From Streptomyces sp. STR69 (GTDB lineage Bacteria > Actinomycetota > Actinomycetes > Streptomycetales > Streptomycetaceae): a stretch of DNA of 64,000 bases. Location: NCBI RefSeq assembly GCF_024519455.1, contig NZ_JALJRY010000014.1:62001-126000 (forward strand). Direction: 5' to 3'. The notes below the pieces were generated by a model that worked only from the letters and a program-made list of their open reading frames with translations, searched no databases and was not told the DNA's origin. The position numbers were made by a program, and so were the translations under genes. Numbering within the stretch: position 1 is the stretch's first letter; each line of letters begins with the position of its first letter. Shown here piece by piece: positions 19,705 to 28,648 of the stretch.

Positions 19705-20847
19705 TCAGCGAGTGCCGACCGCCGCACGCACGGCCCGTCGGGCCAACTGGCAGTCGTCGTGCAGCCGCCTCAGCAGCAGCCGTTGTTCCTCGCCGGACGG
19801 CGCAGCACCCGGGTGGGCAGTTCCAGGTGCCGCCGGGGTCGTGTCGTGCATCGAACGCTGCACGGCCATCTCGTAGGTGCGGATCTCCCGGGTCAGCACC
19901 AGCATCAGGTTCACCAGGAACGCGTCACGCGACGCAGGTCCCGCCGACTGCGCGATCTGACTGATCTGCCGCCGGGCCACCGGCGCGTCCCCGAGGACTG
20001 CCCACAGCGTGGCGAGGTCGTAGCCCGGCAGGTACCAGCCCGCGTGCTCCCAGTCCACCAGCACTGGACCGGCCGGCGAGAGGAGGATGTTGGACAGCAG
20101 GGCGTCACCGTGGCAGAACTGGCCCATGCCCTGTCGGCCCGCCGAGTGCGCGATGCCGTGCAGCAGCTTCTGCAGGTCTCCCATGTCCCGGTCGGTGAGC
20201 AGCCCCAGCTCGTGATAGCGGGAGATCCGGGCCGCGTAGTCCAGCGGGGCGTCGAAGGTGCCCGCCGGGGGCCGCCAGGCGTTGAGCCGGCAGATCGCGC
20301 CGAGTGCCGCCCTGATGTCCGCCCGCGGCGGGGCCTCCGCCGGGTGCCGGTGCAGCGCCGCCACCCGGCCGGGCATCCGCTCGATGACGAGCGTGCAGTT
20401 GTCCGGGTCCGCCGCGATCAGCCGCGGCACCCGCACCGGCGGGCGGTGCCGGACGAACGAGCGGTACGCCGCTATCTCGTGCCGGATCCGCTCGGCCCAC
20501 GCGGGGGAGTGGTCCAGTAAACACTTCGCTACGGCCGTGCTGCGTCCGGTCGTTCCGACCAGGAGCACGGAGCGCCCGTTGCGGCGTAGCACCTGCACCG
20601 GAGCGAACTCCGGGCAGATCCGGTGCACCGACGCGATCGCCGTACGCAGCTGGGCGCCCTGAGGGCCGGACAAGTCGAGTCTCCCGCTGAGCGGTTGGGT
20701 GCCGAGCCCCGGAACGCGCCGCGGCCTGCCCGCACCGAGCACGGGGCCGGCCGCCGGGCGCGCCGGGTCGAGGTAGGGGCCGCCGGCGCCCGGGCGGGGG
20801 TGCAGCGACCGGGGCGGGGCGGACACGGAGGACGATGCTGTGTACAT
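19705..20847 (-). CDS. APH-fold phosphotransferase, TTA codon
   Basis: A 380-residue protein of the aminoglycoside phosphotransferase/choline kinase fold. A proline-rich N-terminal 65 residues precede the kinase lobe; the catalytic loop is CHGDALLSNILLS (Brenner motif HGD-x4-N) near residues 255-267 and the metal-binding Asp is in VLVDWEHAGWYLPGYD. Such proteins phosphorylate small molecules; resistance is not implied. A TTA codon at 20518-20520 (residue 110) predicts dependence on bldA leucyl-tRNA. The ATG at 20847 gives the N terminus YTASSSVSAPPR; an ATG 14 codons upstream is less likely. It is divergent, across 243 bases, from the NsdA/NsdB-type regulator, which hints at a developmental role. 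Confidence 0.85.
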   Translation of the reverse strand: MYTASSSVSAPPRSLHPRPGAGGPYLDPARPAAGPVLGAGRPRRVPGLGTQPLSGRLDLSGPQGAQLRTAIASVHRICPEFAPVQVLRRNGRSVLLVGTTGRSTAVAKCLLDHSPAWAERIRHEIAAYRSFVRHRPPVRVPRLIAADPDNCTLVIERMPGRVAALHRHPAEAPPRADIRAALGAICRLNAWRPPAGTFDAPLDYAARISRYHELGLLTDRDMGDLQKLLHGIAHSAGRQGMGQFCHGDALLSNILLSPAGPVLVDWEHAGWYLPGYDLATLWAVLGDAPVARRQISQIAQSAGPASRDAFLVNLMLVLTREIRTYEMAVQRSMHDTTPAAPGTAHPGAAPSGEEQRLLLRRLHDDCQLARRAVRAAVGTR

Positions 20848-21090
20848 GGGAGAGACAGATCCCTTCGTGTGCCTGCAGTGCCTGTCCAAGCAAACGCGCT
20901 ACCCGGCCCGGTCCCGTGGGTCCATCCTGGGGAATGTCCCTCGGTGACCGGGTCGGGGTGGCGCGTTCCTACCTGACACCGGATGCGCAGTGGCACACCA
21001 TCTGGCGCACCCTGGCGAACCATGGCGAATAGTCGCCCGGCAAGGCGCACCGGGCTATGTTCAAGTCAGCCGAGAACCTGGGGGCTTGAC

Positions 21091-22599
21091 GTGAACGGAC
21101 AACCCAACTCCCGTCTCTCGGACCTGTTCGGCCTGGCCGGCTGGTCCAAGGGCGAACTCGCGCGGCTGGTCAACCGGCAGGCGGCGGCCATGGGCCACCC
21201 TCAGCTCTCGACCGACACCTCGCGGGTACGGCGTTGGATCGACACGGGAGAGATCCCGCGCGATCCGGTGCCGCGGGTGCTGGCGGCTCTGTTCACCGAG
21301 CGTCTCGGCCGTGTCGTGACCATTGAGGATCTCGGTCTGGTCCGGCACGGGCGTACGGGGAAACGGCCCGACGACGGGAGTGTGGAACATCCCGACGGTG
21401 TGCCGTGGGCGCCCGAACGGACTGCTGCGGTCCTCACCGAATTCACGGGAATGGACCTCATGCTCAACCGACGCGGCTTGGTGGGCGCGGGCGCCGCGCT
21501 CGCCGCAGGCTCCGCACTCAGCAGCGCCATGTACGCATGGCTGCACTCCGATCCGACTCTTTCCGCCGACGCTCCCCGGTTCGACGATCCCCTGCACGCC
21601 GACCCCGCTGGGTTCGACCGCTATGAGGCCGCCCCCATCGGGTCGCAGGAGATCGAGGAACTGGAGGAGTCCGTCCAGGTGTTCCGAGCCTGGGACGCGG
21701 CCCGCGGCGGCGGGCTGCAGCGCAAGGCCGTGGTGGGACAGCTCAACGAGGTGGGCGGCATGCTCGCCTACCGGCACCCTGCCGATCTGCAGCGGCGTCT
21801 TTGGGGCGTCGCCGCCAATCTCGCCGTGCTCGCGGGCTGGATGTCGCACGACGTCGGTCTGGAGCCCACGGCTCAGAAGTACTTCGTCATCGCCGCCCAC
21901 GCGGCCCGTGAGGGCGGCGACCGGCCCCGCGCCGGGGAGGCGCTCTCCCGGGCGGCTCGCCAGATGGTGCACCTCGGCCGGCCCGACGACGCGCTGGATC
22001 TCATGAAACTCGCCAAGACCGGTTCCGGCGACCAGGTGCTGCCCCGCACCCGGGCGATGCTCTACACCATCGAGGCCTGGGCACAGGCGTCGATGGGCAA
22101 GGGCCAGGCCATGCGCCGCACCCTCGGCCAGGCGGAGGACCTCTTCGTCTCCGACCGCGGCGACGTACCGCCCCCCAGCTGGATGCAGACGTTCAAGGAG
22201 GAGGACCTCTACGGCATGCAGGCCCTGGCCTACCGCACCCTGGCCGAGCACGAGCCGGGCGCGGCCGTGCACGCCCAGTACTTCGCGGAGAAGGCGCTGG
22301 CGCTGCGGGTCGACGGACGGCAGCGGTCGAAGATCTTCGACTTCCTGTCGATGGCCTCCGCCTGCTTCATCGCGGACGACCCCGAACAGGCGGACAGGTA
22401 CGCGCGGTTGGCCCTGGCGTCGATGGGATCCAACTCCTCCCATCGCACCTGGGACCGGCTGCGCGAGATGTACCGGCTCACCGCCCAGTACTCCGACGAC
22501 CCGAGAATCCACGAGCTGCGGGAGGAGATCCAACTCGCCCTGCCCAGGACACAGTCCAGGAGCGCGCGGACCAGGAACGGCAACAGCGCCCAGGCGTAA
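21091..22599 (+). CDS. NsdA/NsdB-type developmental regulator
   Basis: A 502-residue regulator. The N-terminal 70 residues look like a divergent helix-turn-helix (LSDLFGLAGWSKGELARLVN, TDTSRVRRWIDTGEIPRDPV). A hydrophobic stretch near 130-155 (LNRRGLVGAGAALAAGSALS) resembles a Tat motif but lies internally. Residues about 190-480 are TPR-like helices. This architecture and length match the Streptomyces NsdA/NsdB proteins, negative regulators of sporulation and antibiotic production; which paralogue this is I cannot tell without alignment. The GTG at 21091 is preceded by a GGGGG stretch; longer starts run into non-coding-looking sequence. It ends 24 bases from the convergent phosphatase gene. 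Confidence 0.82.
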   Translation: MNGQPNSRLSDLFGLAGWSKGELARLVNRQAAAMGHPQLSTDTSRVRRWIDTGEIPRDPVPRVLAALFTERLGRVVTIEDLGLVRHGRTGKRPDDGSVEHPDGVPWAPERTAAVLTEFTGMDLMLNRRGLVGAGAALAAGSALSSAMYAWLHSDPTLSADAPRFDDPLHADPAGFDRYEAAPIGSQEIEELEESVQVFRAWDAARGGGLQRKAVVGQLNEVGGMLAYRHPADLQRRLWGVAANLAVLAGWMSHDVGLEPTAQKYFVIAAHAAREGGDRPRAGEALSRAARQMVHLGRPDDALDLMKLAKTGSGDQVLPRTRAMLYTIEAWAQASMGKGQAMRRTLGQAEDLFVSDRGDVPPPSWMQTFKEEDLYGMQALAYRTLAEHEPGAAVHAQYFAEKALALRVDGRQRSKIFDFLSMASACFIADDPEQADRYARLALASMGSNSSHRTWDRLREMYRLTAQYSDDPRIHELREEIQLALPRTQSRSARTRNGNSAQA

Positions 22600-22623
22600 G
22601 GGGGTTGCGCCGCCGCTTCCTCG

Positions 22624-24051
22624 CTAGGTGATCCTGGCGACCAGTACGCAGGCGTCGTCCTCGCGTGCGGAGTCGCCGAACTCCTCCACGACCATCCGCA
22701 CGCAGTCCTGTGCGGTGCGCGCCTCGCCGAACCGCGGGGCCAGGTCGAGGAGTTGATCGACGGCTGTCGCTCCGCTGTGCCCGGGCACCAGTCCGTCCGT
22801 GTGCAGCACGAGTACGTCGCCCGCTTCGAGGATCTCCTCGGCCTGTCCGTAGGACGCTCCCGAGGTGGCGCCGAGCAGGACGCCGTCCGGTGCGCTCAGC
22901 ATGCGCCCCGTCCCGTCGCGGAACAGTAGCGGGGCGGGGTGTCCTGCCTGCGCCCAGGTCAGGGTGCGGGTCTCGGGCCGGTACCGGCAGCACACCGCGC
23001 TGCCCAGGGCCGGTTGCACGGTGGCGTCCAGTAACTGGTTGAGCCAGGACATCAGTTGGCCGGGTTCGGTGCCCGCCATCGCCATGCCGCGCAGGGCACC
23101 GAGCAGCATCGCCATGCCCGAGGTGACGGCGACACCGTGTCCGGTGAGGTCGCCGACGCTCAACAGGGTGGCGCCGTCGGAGAGTTGGAGCGCGTCGTAC
23201 CAGTCGCCGCCGATCAGTGCGTTGGTCGAGGAGGGCAGATAGCGGGCGGCCAGGTCCAGGGTCTCCGGTCCCTGGTGCGGGAGCCGCAGGGAGCCGCGCC
23301 ACGGCGGCAGCACGGCCTCCTGCAGCTCGACCGCGAGCCGGCGCTCGGTCTGCGCGTGGTGCCGGTGGCGCTGCAGCGAGTCACGGGTCTCGCTCACCGT
23401 CCGCTGGCTGCGGTGCAGTTCGCTGACGTCCCGCAGCACGGCCCACATCGAGGCGGTGCCACCGTCGGCGTCGAGCACGGGCTCGCCCATCATGTGCACG
23501 GTCCGCACGGCGCCGTCGGGCCGGACGACGCGGAACTCGCCGTCGATGGGCTTGGCGTCGACCAGGCAGTCCGTGACCATCGCCGTCAGCCCCGGCCGGT
23601 CCTCGTCCAGGACCAGGGACGGCAGTTCGTCGAGGGTGAGCGGGGGAGCGGCCGGATCACGGCCGAGGATCTGGTACAGCTCTCCGGACCAACTCACCGC
23701 GTCCGTCAGCAGGTTCCACTCGGCACTGCCGACCCGGCTGAGCAGCGAGTCGGTTCGGGGCTGTTCCGGTACGGCAGTCGGGGCGAGCGGTTCCTCGACG
23801 GCCGCCGGCACGGGCGGCGGGCCGTCCCGCAGCTGGGCCAAGTGCTCGTCGAGGTCGTTGAGTTGATGGAGGGCCAGATCGCACAGCGCCCGCTGCCACC
23901 GCTCCCGGGGATCCGAACCGTCGTGCTGTGCGTCCCGCCGTACGGCGTCCACGTCGCCCATGAGCCGCCGGGCCTGCGATATCAGCGCGTCGACCGAGCC
24001 GCGCGCGGGCGGCTGGGCGGCTGGGCGGTCCGCAGAGAGATGGGACGGCAT
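22624..24051 (-). CDS. PAS-SpoIIE (PP2C-type) phosphatase, TTA codon
   Basis: A 475-residue signalling protein. A helical N-terminal region (about 20-90) is followed by a PAS fold (about 105-230; SAEWNLLTDAVSWSGELYQ, GEFRVVRPDGAVRTVHM). A short coiled coil leads into a SpoIIE/PP2C Ser/Thr phosphatase domain (about 265-475) with metal-site motifs IGGDWYDA, VGDLTGHGV, LHTDGLV and REDDACVL. Such phosphatases dephosphorylate anti-sigma-factor antagonists to release sigma factors; Streptomyces has dozens. A TTA codon at 23032-23034 (residue 340) predicts bldA dependence. The ATG at 24051 has CGGAG 6 bases upstream; an in-frame start 41 codons earlier lacks a ribosome-binding site. No antagonist or kinase gene adjoins it. 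Confidence 0.9.
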   Translation of the reverse strand: MPSHLSADRPAAQPPARGSVDALISQARRLMGDVDAVRRDAQHDGSDPRERWQRALCDLALHQLNDLDEHLAQLRDGPPPVPAAVEEPLAPTAVPEQPRTDSLLSRVGSAEWNLLTDAVSWSGELYQILGRDPAAPPLTLDELPSLVLDEDRPGLTAMVTDCLVDAKPIDGEFRVVRPDGAVRTVHMMGEPVLDADGGTASMWAVLRDVSELHRSQRTVSETRDSLQRHRHHAQTERRLAVELQEAVLPPWRGSLRLPHQGPETLDLAARYLPSSTNALIGGDWYDALQLSDGATLLSVGDLTGHGVAVTSGMAMLLGALRGMAMAGTEPGQLMSWLNQLLDATVQPALGSAVCCRYRPETRTLTWAQAGHPAPLLFRDGTGRMLSAPDGVLLGATSGASYGQAEEILEAGDVLVLHTDGLVPGHSGATAVDQLLDLAPRFGEARTAQDCVRMVVEEFGDSAREDDACVLVARIT

Positions 24052-24589
24052 GACGCACTCCGATGCGGGGACGGTTCGACCAAGGCGGATGGAGGGACCG
24101 GTTACGACTGTCGCACAGCCCGCGACGCCCTGTAAGGGATTTGGCAACACCCGATCCGGTGGTGCTTCTGGCATATGCCAGCGTCTTCACGGGCAGGATG
24201 TGCCGTGCTCGTGACGTAGCTGCCCTGGTGAGGCAAGTCGTAGAAGCCGTAGGCGAGTTGAGGGGTTGTGTACCCACTCGGGTGGACATTCAACCAGCTG
24301 TTCGACGACCTGGTGTTCGCGCGTGGCGCCGACGTCCGCCGGGAGGCTGAAAAGCGTTGCTTCGGTGAGTGTTCCGCAGTACGCAACGGTCATTTTGAGC
24401 CGTTGCTTTGTTATAGCCATGACAATTCTGTGGGCGTGATGCCACGCTGCTGTGCACCACGCTCACCGAGCGTTCACTTCCTCCTCACCCTTCCTCCTCA
24501 CACCCGCGCGCCGCCGGACGGCCGTACCCCGGCCCGACCCGCTCTCCAGGACTCCACAGAGTCCGACCACCCCACATAAGGAGAACGCC
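24052..24589. other. Intergenic region upstream of M4 protease
   Basis: A 538-base region between divergent genes, lower in G+C than its surroundings in 24140-24430. It must hold the promoters of the phosphatase gene (minus strand) and the protease gene (plus strand). No open frame has convincing codon use. The A/T-rich patch around TTTGTTATAGCC (24407-24418) could be promoter or terminator tail. Two mutually exclusive hairpins are listed separately. Confidence 0.5.
24355..24406 (+). other. Alternative hairpins, attenuator- or terminator-like
   Basis: CGTTGC (24355-24360) can pair with GCAACG (24383-24388). Alternatively GCAACGG (24383-24389) pairs with CCGTTGC (24400-24406), a 7-bp stem with a 10-base loop followed by TTTGTTAT. 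The second form resembles a factor-independent terminator on the plus strand, about 180 bases before the protease start. It could end a small upstream transcript or act in attenuation; neither is shown. Confidence 0.35.
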
Positions 24590-26869
24590 TTGACCCGGCA
24601 TGACCGTTATCCGCACCACCCCAGATACACCGCCGCCCTCGTGCTCACCGCGGTCGGCACCCTGCTGGCCGCCGGTATGCAGACCGGCGCCGCCTCCGCC
24701 GTTCCCGGCGGCCACACCACCCCCGCGAAGATCCTGGCCGCCCCGCGGGCCGGAGCGGCCCCGGCCGCGCTGTCCCCGGCGAAGCACGCCGCCCTCCTCA
24801 AGAGCGCGGGCGCGGCTGTTCGGAGCACGGCGAAGAACCTCGGCCTCGGGGCCAAGGAGAAGCTCGTCGTCAAGGACGTCACGCAGGACGCCGACGGCAC
24901 CACCCACACCCGGTACGAGCGGACGTACGCCGGACTGCCCGTCCTCGGCGGCGACCTTCTCGTCCACGCGAAGAGTGGCCGCCTCACCGTGACGAAGGCC
25001 GCGAAGGCCGACCTGACCCTGGCGAACATCACCCCGAACGTGTCGTCGGCGACGGTGAAGACCAAGGCGCTGGCGACCGCGGCGAAGGCGGGCGGCGAGC
25101 AGGCCAAGCTCGACGGCGCCCCGCGTCTCGTCGTCTGGGCCGCCGGTGCCAAGCCCGTGCTCGCCTGGGAGGCGGTGGTCGGCGGCTTCCAGGACGACGG
25201 CACCCCCAGCGAACTCCACGTGATCACGGACGCCGACTCGGGCAAGGCCGTCTTCCAGTACCAGGGCATCGAAACGGGCTCCGGCACCGGCCAGTTCAAC
25301 GGGACGGTCCCGCTCAGCACCACGCTCGACCCGGCTACCTCCACGTACCAACTCGTCGACGGCGACCGCGCCGGACACAAGACCTACGACCTGAACCAGG
25401 GCACCTCGGGCACGGGCACCTTGTTCACAGATGACAACGATGTCTGGGGCGACGGGACCGCGACCAACCGGCAGACCGCCGGCGTGGACGTCGCGTTCGG
25501 TGCCGCGGCCACCTGGGACTACTACAAGGACGTCTTCGGCCGCAACGGCATACGCAACGACGGCGTCGCCGCCTACAGCCGGGCCCACTACGGCAGCAAC
25601 TACGTCAACGCGTTCTGGTCCGACACCTGCTTCTGCATGACCTACGGCGACGGCTCGGGCAACACCCACCCGCTGACGGCGCTGGACGTGGCCGCGCACG
25701 AGATGAGCCACGGTGTGACCGCGGCGACCGCCGGCCTCACCTACTCCGGCGAGTCGGGCGGCCTCAACGAGGCCACCTCGGACATCTTCGCCGCCGCGGT
25801 GGAGTTCCACGAGAACCTGCCGGCCGACGTCCCCGACTACCTGGTCGGCGAGAAGATCGACATCAACGGCAACGGCACCCCGCTGCGTTACATGGACAAG
25901 CCCTCCAAGGACGGCGCGTCCCGCGACTACTGGAGTTCGACGCTCGGCAGCGTCGACGTCCACTACTCCTCGGGCCCGGCGAACCACCTCTTCTACCTGC
26001 TGTCCGAGGGCAGCGGCGCGAAGACCGTCAACGGCGTCTCCTACGACAGCCCCACCTACGACGGCGTGCCGGTTGCGGGCATCGGCATCGACAACGCCCA
26101 GAAGGTCTGGTACCGGGCGCTCACCACGTACATGACCTCGTCCACCAACTACGCCGGTGCCCGCACCGCGACGCTCCAGGCGGCGGCGGACCTGTTCGGC
26201 GCGTACAGCCCCACGTACCTCGCCGTGGCCGACGCGTGGGCGGCGATCAACGTCGGCAGCCGGATCGCGCTCGGCGTCAACGTGGCCCCGATCTCCGGCC
26301 AGATCAGCGGAGTCGGACAGTCCGTGTCCCTGCAGACGAGCGCGTACACCACCAACTCCGGTGCGGGGCTGACCTATTCGGCCACGGGACTGCCCGACGG
26401 ACTCTCCATCGACAGCACCGGCCTGATCTCCGGCATCCCGACCACCCTCGGGAGCAGTGACGTCACGGTGACCGTCACCGACGACACCGGCGCGACCGCC
26501 ACCACCTCCTTCACCTGGCGGGTGGCGAACATCTACGCCAGCAGCACCCGGGTGGACATCCCCGACAACGCCGCCGCCGTGGAGTCCCCGATCACGGTCA
26601 CCGGCCGTGACGGCAACGCCTCCGCCACCACCCAGGTCTACGTCAAGATCATCCACACCTACCGGGGTGACCTGACCGTCGACCTCGTCGGTCCGAACGG
26701 CACCGTCTACTCCCTGCTGAACCGCGCGGGCGGCTCCGCCGACGACGTCGACCAGACCTTCACCGTCGACGCCTCCGCCCAACCGGTCAACGGCACCTGG
26801 AAGTTGCGGGTGCAGGACCACGCGGCGATCGACGTCGGCTACATCGACCAGTGGCAGCTGACTCCCTGA
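24590..26869 (+). CDS. Secreted M4 (thermolysin-family) metalloprotease with P-domain
   Basis: A 759-residue secreted zinc protease. Residues 1-37 are a signal peptide (TAALVLTAVGTLLAAGMQTG). An FTP/PepSY propeptide follows (about 70-215; KLVVKDVTQDADGTTHTRYE). The M4 catalytic domain (about 235-560) has HEMSH at residues 370-374 and the third zinc ligand in GGLNEATSD about 20 residues later. A cadherin/Ig-like module spans about 565-645 (GLPDGLSIDSTGLISGIPTT), and a proprotein-convertase P-domain (about 650-759; VYVKIIHTYRGDLTVDLVGP) ends the protein. The propeptide is expected to inhibit and fold the enzyme before self-cleavage. The TTG start is chosen for the AAGGAG 6 bases upstream. A strong terminator follows. 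Confidence 0.93.
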   Translation: MTRHDRYPHHPRYTAALVLTAVGTLLAAGMQTGAASAVPGGHTTPAKILAAPRAGAAPAALSPAKHAALLKSAGAAVRSTAKNLGLGAKEKLVVKDVTQDADGTTHTRYERTYAGLPVLGGDLLVHAKSGRLTVTKAAKADLTLANITPNVSSATVKTKALATAAKAGGEQAKLDGAPRLVVWAAGAKPVLAWEAVVGGFQDDGTPSELHVITDADSGKAVFQYQGIETGSGTGQFNGTVPLSTTLDPATSTYQLVDGDRAGHKTYDLNQGTSGTGTLFTDDNDVWGDGTATNRQTAGVDVAFGAAATWDYYKDVFGRNGIRNDGVAAYSRAHYGSNYVNAFWSDTCFCMTYGDGSGNTHPLTALDVAAHEMSHGVTAATAGLTYSGESGGLNEATSDIFAAAVEFHENLPADVPDYLVGEKIDINGNGTPLRYMDKPSKDGASRDYWSSTLGSVDVHYSSGPANHLFYLLSEGSGAKTVNGVSYDSPTYDGVPVAGIGIDNAQKVWYRALTTYMTSSTNYAGARTATLQAAADLFGAYSPTYLAVADAWAAINVGSRIALGVNVAPISGQISGVGQSVSLQTSAYTTNSGAGLTYSATGLPDGLSIDSTGLISGIPTTLGSSDVTVTVTDDTGATATTSFTWRVANIYASSTRVDIPDNAAAVESPITVTGRDGNASATTQVYVKIIHTYRGDLTVDLVGPNGTVYSLLNRAGGSADDVDQTFTVDASAQPVNGTWKLRVQDHAAIDVGYIDQWQLTP

Positions 26870-26904
26870 CCCGCAGCCCGCATGACTGACCGTCCATGAC
26901 GGTC

Positions 26905-26937
26905 CCGGCCGCGCCCGCACCAGGTGGGCGCGGCCGG
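26905..26937 (+). terminator. Perfect 12-bp hairpin after M4 protease
   Basis: CCGGCCGCGCCC (26905-26916) pairs perfectly with GGGCGCGGCCGG (26926-26937) across a 9-base loop, 36 bases after the protease stop codon. Confidence 0.75.
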
Positions 26938-26956
26938 AGCCGTCACCTGGGCGTCG

Positions 26957-26962
26957 TAGATT
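26957..26962 (+). promoter_or_regulatory. -10 element for a leaderless murJ paralogue transcript
   Basis: TAGATT fits TANNNT and ends exactly 6 bases before the ATG at 26969. No Shine-Dalgarno is present, so transcription likely starts at the initiation codon. A clear -35 is not visible, as is common for regulated Streptomyces promoters. Confidence 0.5.
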
Positions 26963-26968
26963 GTGTCC

Positions 26969-28648
26969 ATGATCGAGGAGACAGCACCCGAGCGGTTACC
27001 GCGGTCGGGCACCCGGCGCAGGCACGCCGCGCGGAAGAAGACCGAAGGCGGGGGCGGGCTGCTGCGTTCGTCCGCGCTGATGGCGGCGGGAACCCTGGTC
27101 TCGCGCGCAACCGGCCTGATACGCCAGGTGCTTCAGGCCGCCGCGCTGGGCACCGGACTGCTGGCCACCACGTACAACCAGGCCAACACGGTACCGACGA
27201 GCCTGTACTTCCTGTTGATCGGCGGCGCGCTGAACTCCGTCCTGGTACCCCAGTTGGTCCGGGCCAGGACCGAACACCCCGACGGCGGCGCCGCGTTCGA
27301 GCAGCGACTGGTCACCCTCGTGCTGTGCGTCCTCGGCGTGGGCACCGCGCTGGCCACCTGGGCCGCCCCCGAGATCATCAGCGTCTACCAGCACGACACA
27401 CCCGCCACGCACGACGCGTTCCGACTGACCGTCGTCTTCGCCCGGTTCCTGCTTCCACAGATCTTCCTCTACGGCGTCTTCAGCATCTTCGGCCAAGTCC
27501 TCAACGCCCGGAACCGGTTCGGCGCGATGATGTGGACCCCGGTCCTCAACAACATCGTGCTGATCTCGATGTTCGGCCTCTACCTGGGCCTGCTGACCGT
27601 GCCGGAACAGGTGTCGGACATCACTGGCGCCCAGGTCAGGCTGCTCGGCATCGGAACCACACTCGCCCTCGCCGTCCAGGCGCTCGCCCTGATTCCCTAT
27701 GCGACGGCGGCCGGGTTCCGGTTCAGACCGCGCTTCGACTGGCGCGGCACCGGGCTCCGCAAGAGCGTCAACGCGGCCCGCTGGACACTGCTGTTCGTGC
27801 TGACCAACCTGGCGGCGAGCACGGTGGTCACCCGCCTGGCCTCCGCCGCCGACGCGGCCCGGCCCCGCGACGGCGTCGGCTACACCGCCTACAGTTACGC
27901 CCAGCAGATCTGGATGCTGCCCCAGTCGATCGTCACCGTCTCCCTGGTGACCGCGCTGCTCCCGCGCATGAGCCGGGCGGCCACCGAGCACCGCCTCGAC
28001 GACCTGCGCGCCGATCTGTCCCGTGCGCTGCGGGTCAGCGGTGTCGTCATCGTCCCGGCCGCGTTCTTCTTCCTCGCCTTCGGTCCGCAGACGGCTCAAC
28101 TCCTGTTCGCCCACGGTTCCGCCGACGCCGCGGCCACCGTCCCCCTGGGCCACATGCTCCAGGCCTTCGGTCTCGGGCTGATCCCCTTCTCCGCCCAGTA
28201 CCTCCTGCTGCGCGGCTTCTACGCCTTCGAGGACACCCGAACGCCGTTCCGGATGGCCGTGTTGATCTCGGGCATCAACATCGTGCTGGCCGTGGCCTGT
28301 CACTTCCTGCTGCCCGCGCGCTGGGCGGTCACCGGAATGGCCGGCGCCTACGCCCTGTCGTACGGGATCGGTCTGCTGCTGACCGCGCTGCGGCTGCGGC
28401 GCCGTACGGCGGGACTGCTCGACGGACGGCGGATCTGTCGCACCTACGCGAAACTGACCGTGGCCGCCACCGCCGCCGGAGGTGCCGGGTGGCTCCTCGC
28501 CCGGGCTTGCAATCAGGGCCTGGCAGCGGACAGTTGGGCACCGGCGCTCTCGCTGGCGGCGGGTGGTACGGCGATGGCCGTGCTGTTCCTGCTGCTGGCC
28601 CGGCTGCTGCGGATAGGGGAGTTGCGGAGCCTGCCCGGACTGGGGTGA
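26969..28648 (+). CDS. murJ: MurJ/MviN-family lipid II flippase paralogue, TTA at codon 10
   Basis: A 559-residue polytopic membrane protein of the MOP exporter superfamily, about 14 predicted helices. Family features include LVSRATGLIRQVLQAAALGTG in helix 1, NQANTVPTSLYFLLIGGALN, and the internally repeated ALLPRMSRAATEH region. MurJ flips lipid II across the membrane for peptidoglycan synthesis. The short basic N-terminal tail and the neighbourhood, away from the usual trxA/parAB locus, suggest a paralogue rather than the housekeeping copy. Codon 10 is TTA (26996-26998), so translation should stall early without bldA tRNA. The ATG at 26969 lacks a Shine-Dalgarno and seems leaderless; the GTG at 26963 is the alternative. 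Confidence 0.87.
   Translation: MIEETAPERLPRSGTRRRHAARKKTEGGGGLLRSSALMAAGTLVSRATGLIRQVLQAAALGTGLLATTYNQANTVPTSLYFLLIGGALNSVLVPQLVRARTEHPDGGAAFEQRLVTLVLCVLGVGTALATWAAPEIISVYQHDTPATHDAFRLTVVFARFLLPQIFLYGVFSIFGQVLNARNRFGAMMWTPVLNNIVLISMFGLYLGLLTVPEQVSDITGAQVRLLGIGTTLALAVQALALIPYATAAGFRFRPRFDWRGTGLRKSVNAARWTLLFVLTNLAASTVVTRLASAADAARPRDGVGYTAYSYAQQIWMLPQSIVTVSLVTALLPRMSRAATEHRLDDLRADLSRALRVSGVVIVPAAFFFLAFGPQTAQLLFAHGSADAAATVPLGHMLQAFGLGLIPFSAQYLLLRGFYAFEDTRTPFRMAVLISGINIVLAVACHFLLPARWAVTGMAGAYALSYGIGLLLTALRLRRRTAGLLDGRRICRTYAKLTVAATAAGGAGWLLARACNQGLAADSWAPALSLAAGGTAMAVLFLLLARLLRIGELRSLPGLG

Noticed and set aside
19705..20847. Calling the APH-fold genes (also 51724-52452) aminoglycoside resistance genes
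   Set aside because: The fold is shared with many metabolite kinases, and neither has resistance-gene context.
24102..24386. Minus-strand open frame of 94 codons in the intergenic region before the protease
   Set aside because: No ribosome-binding site, weak third-position bias, and no recognisable motif. Kept only as part of a possible RNA or regulatory region.
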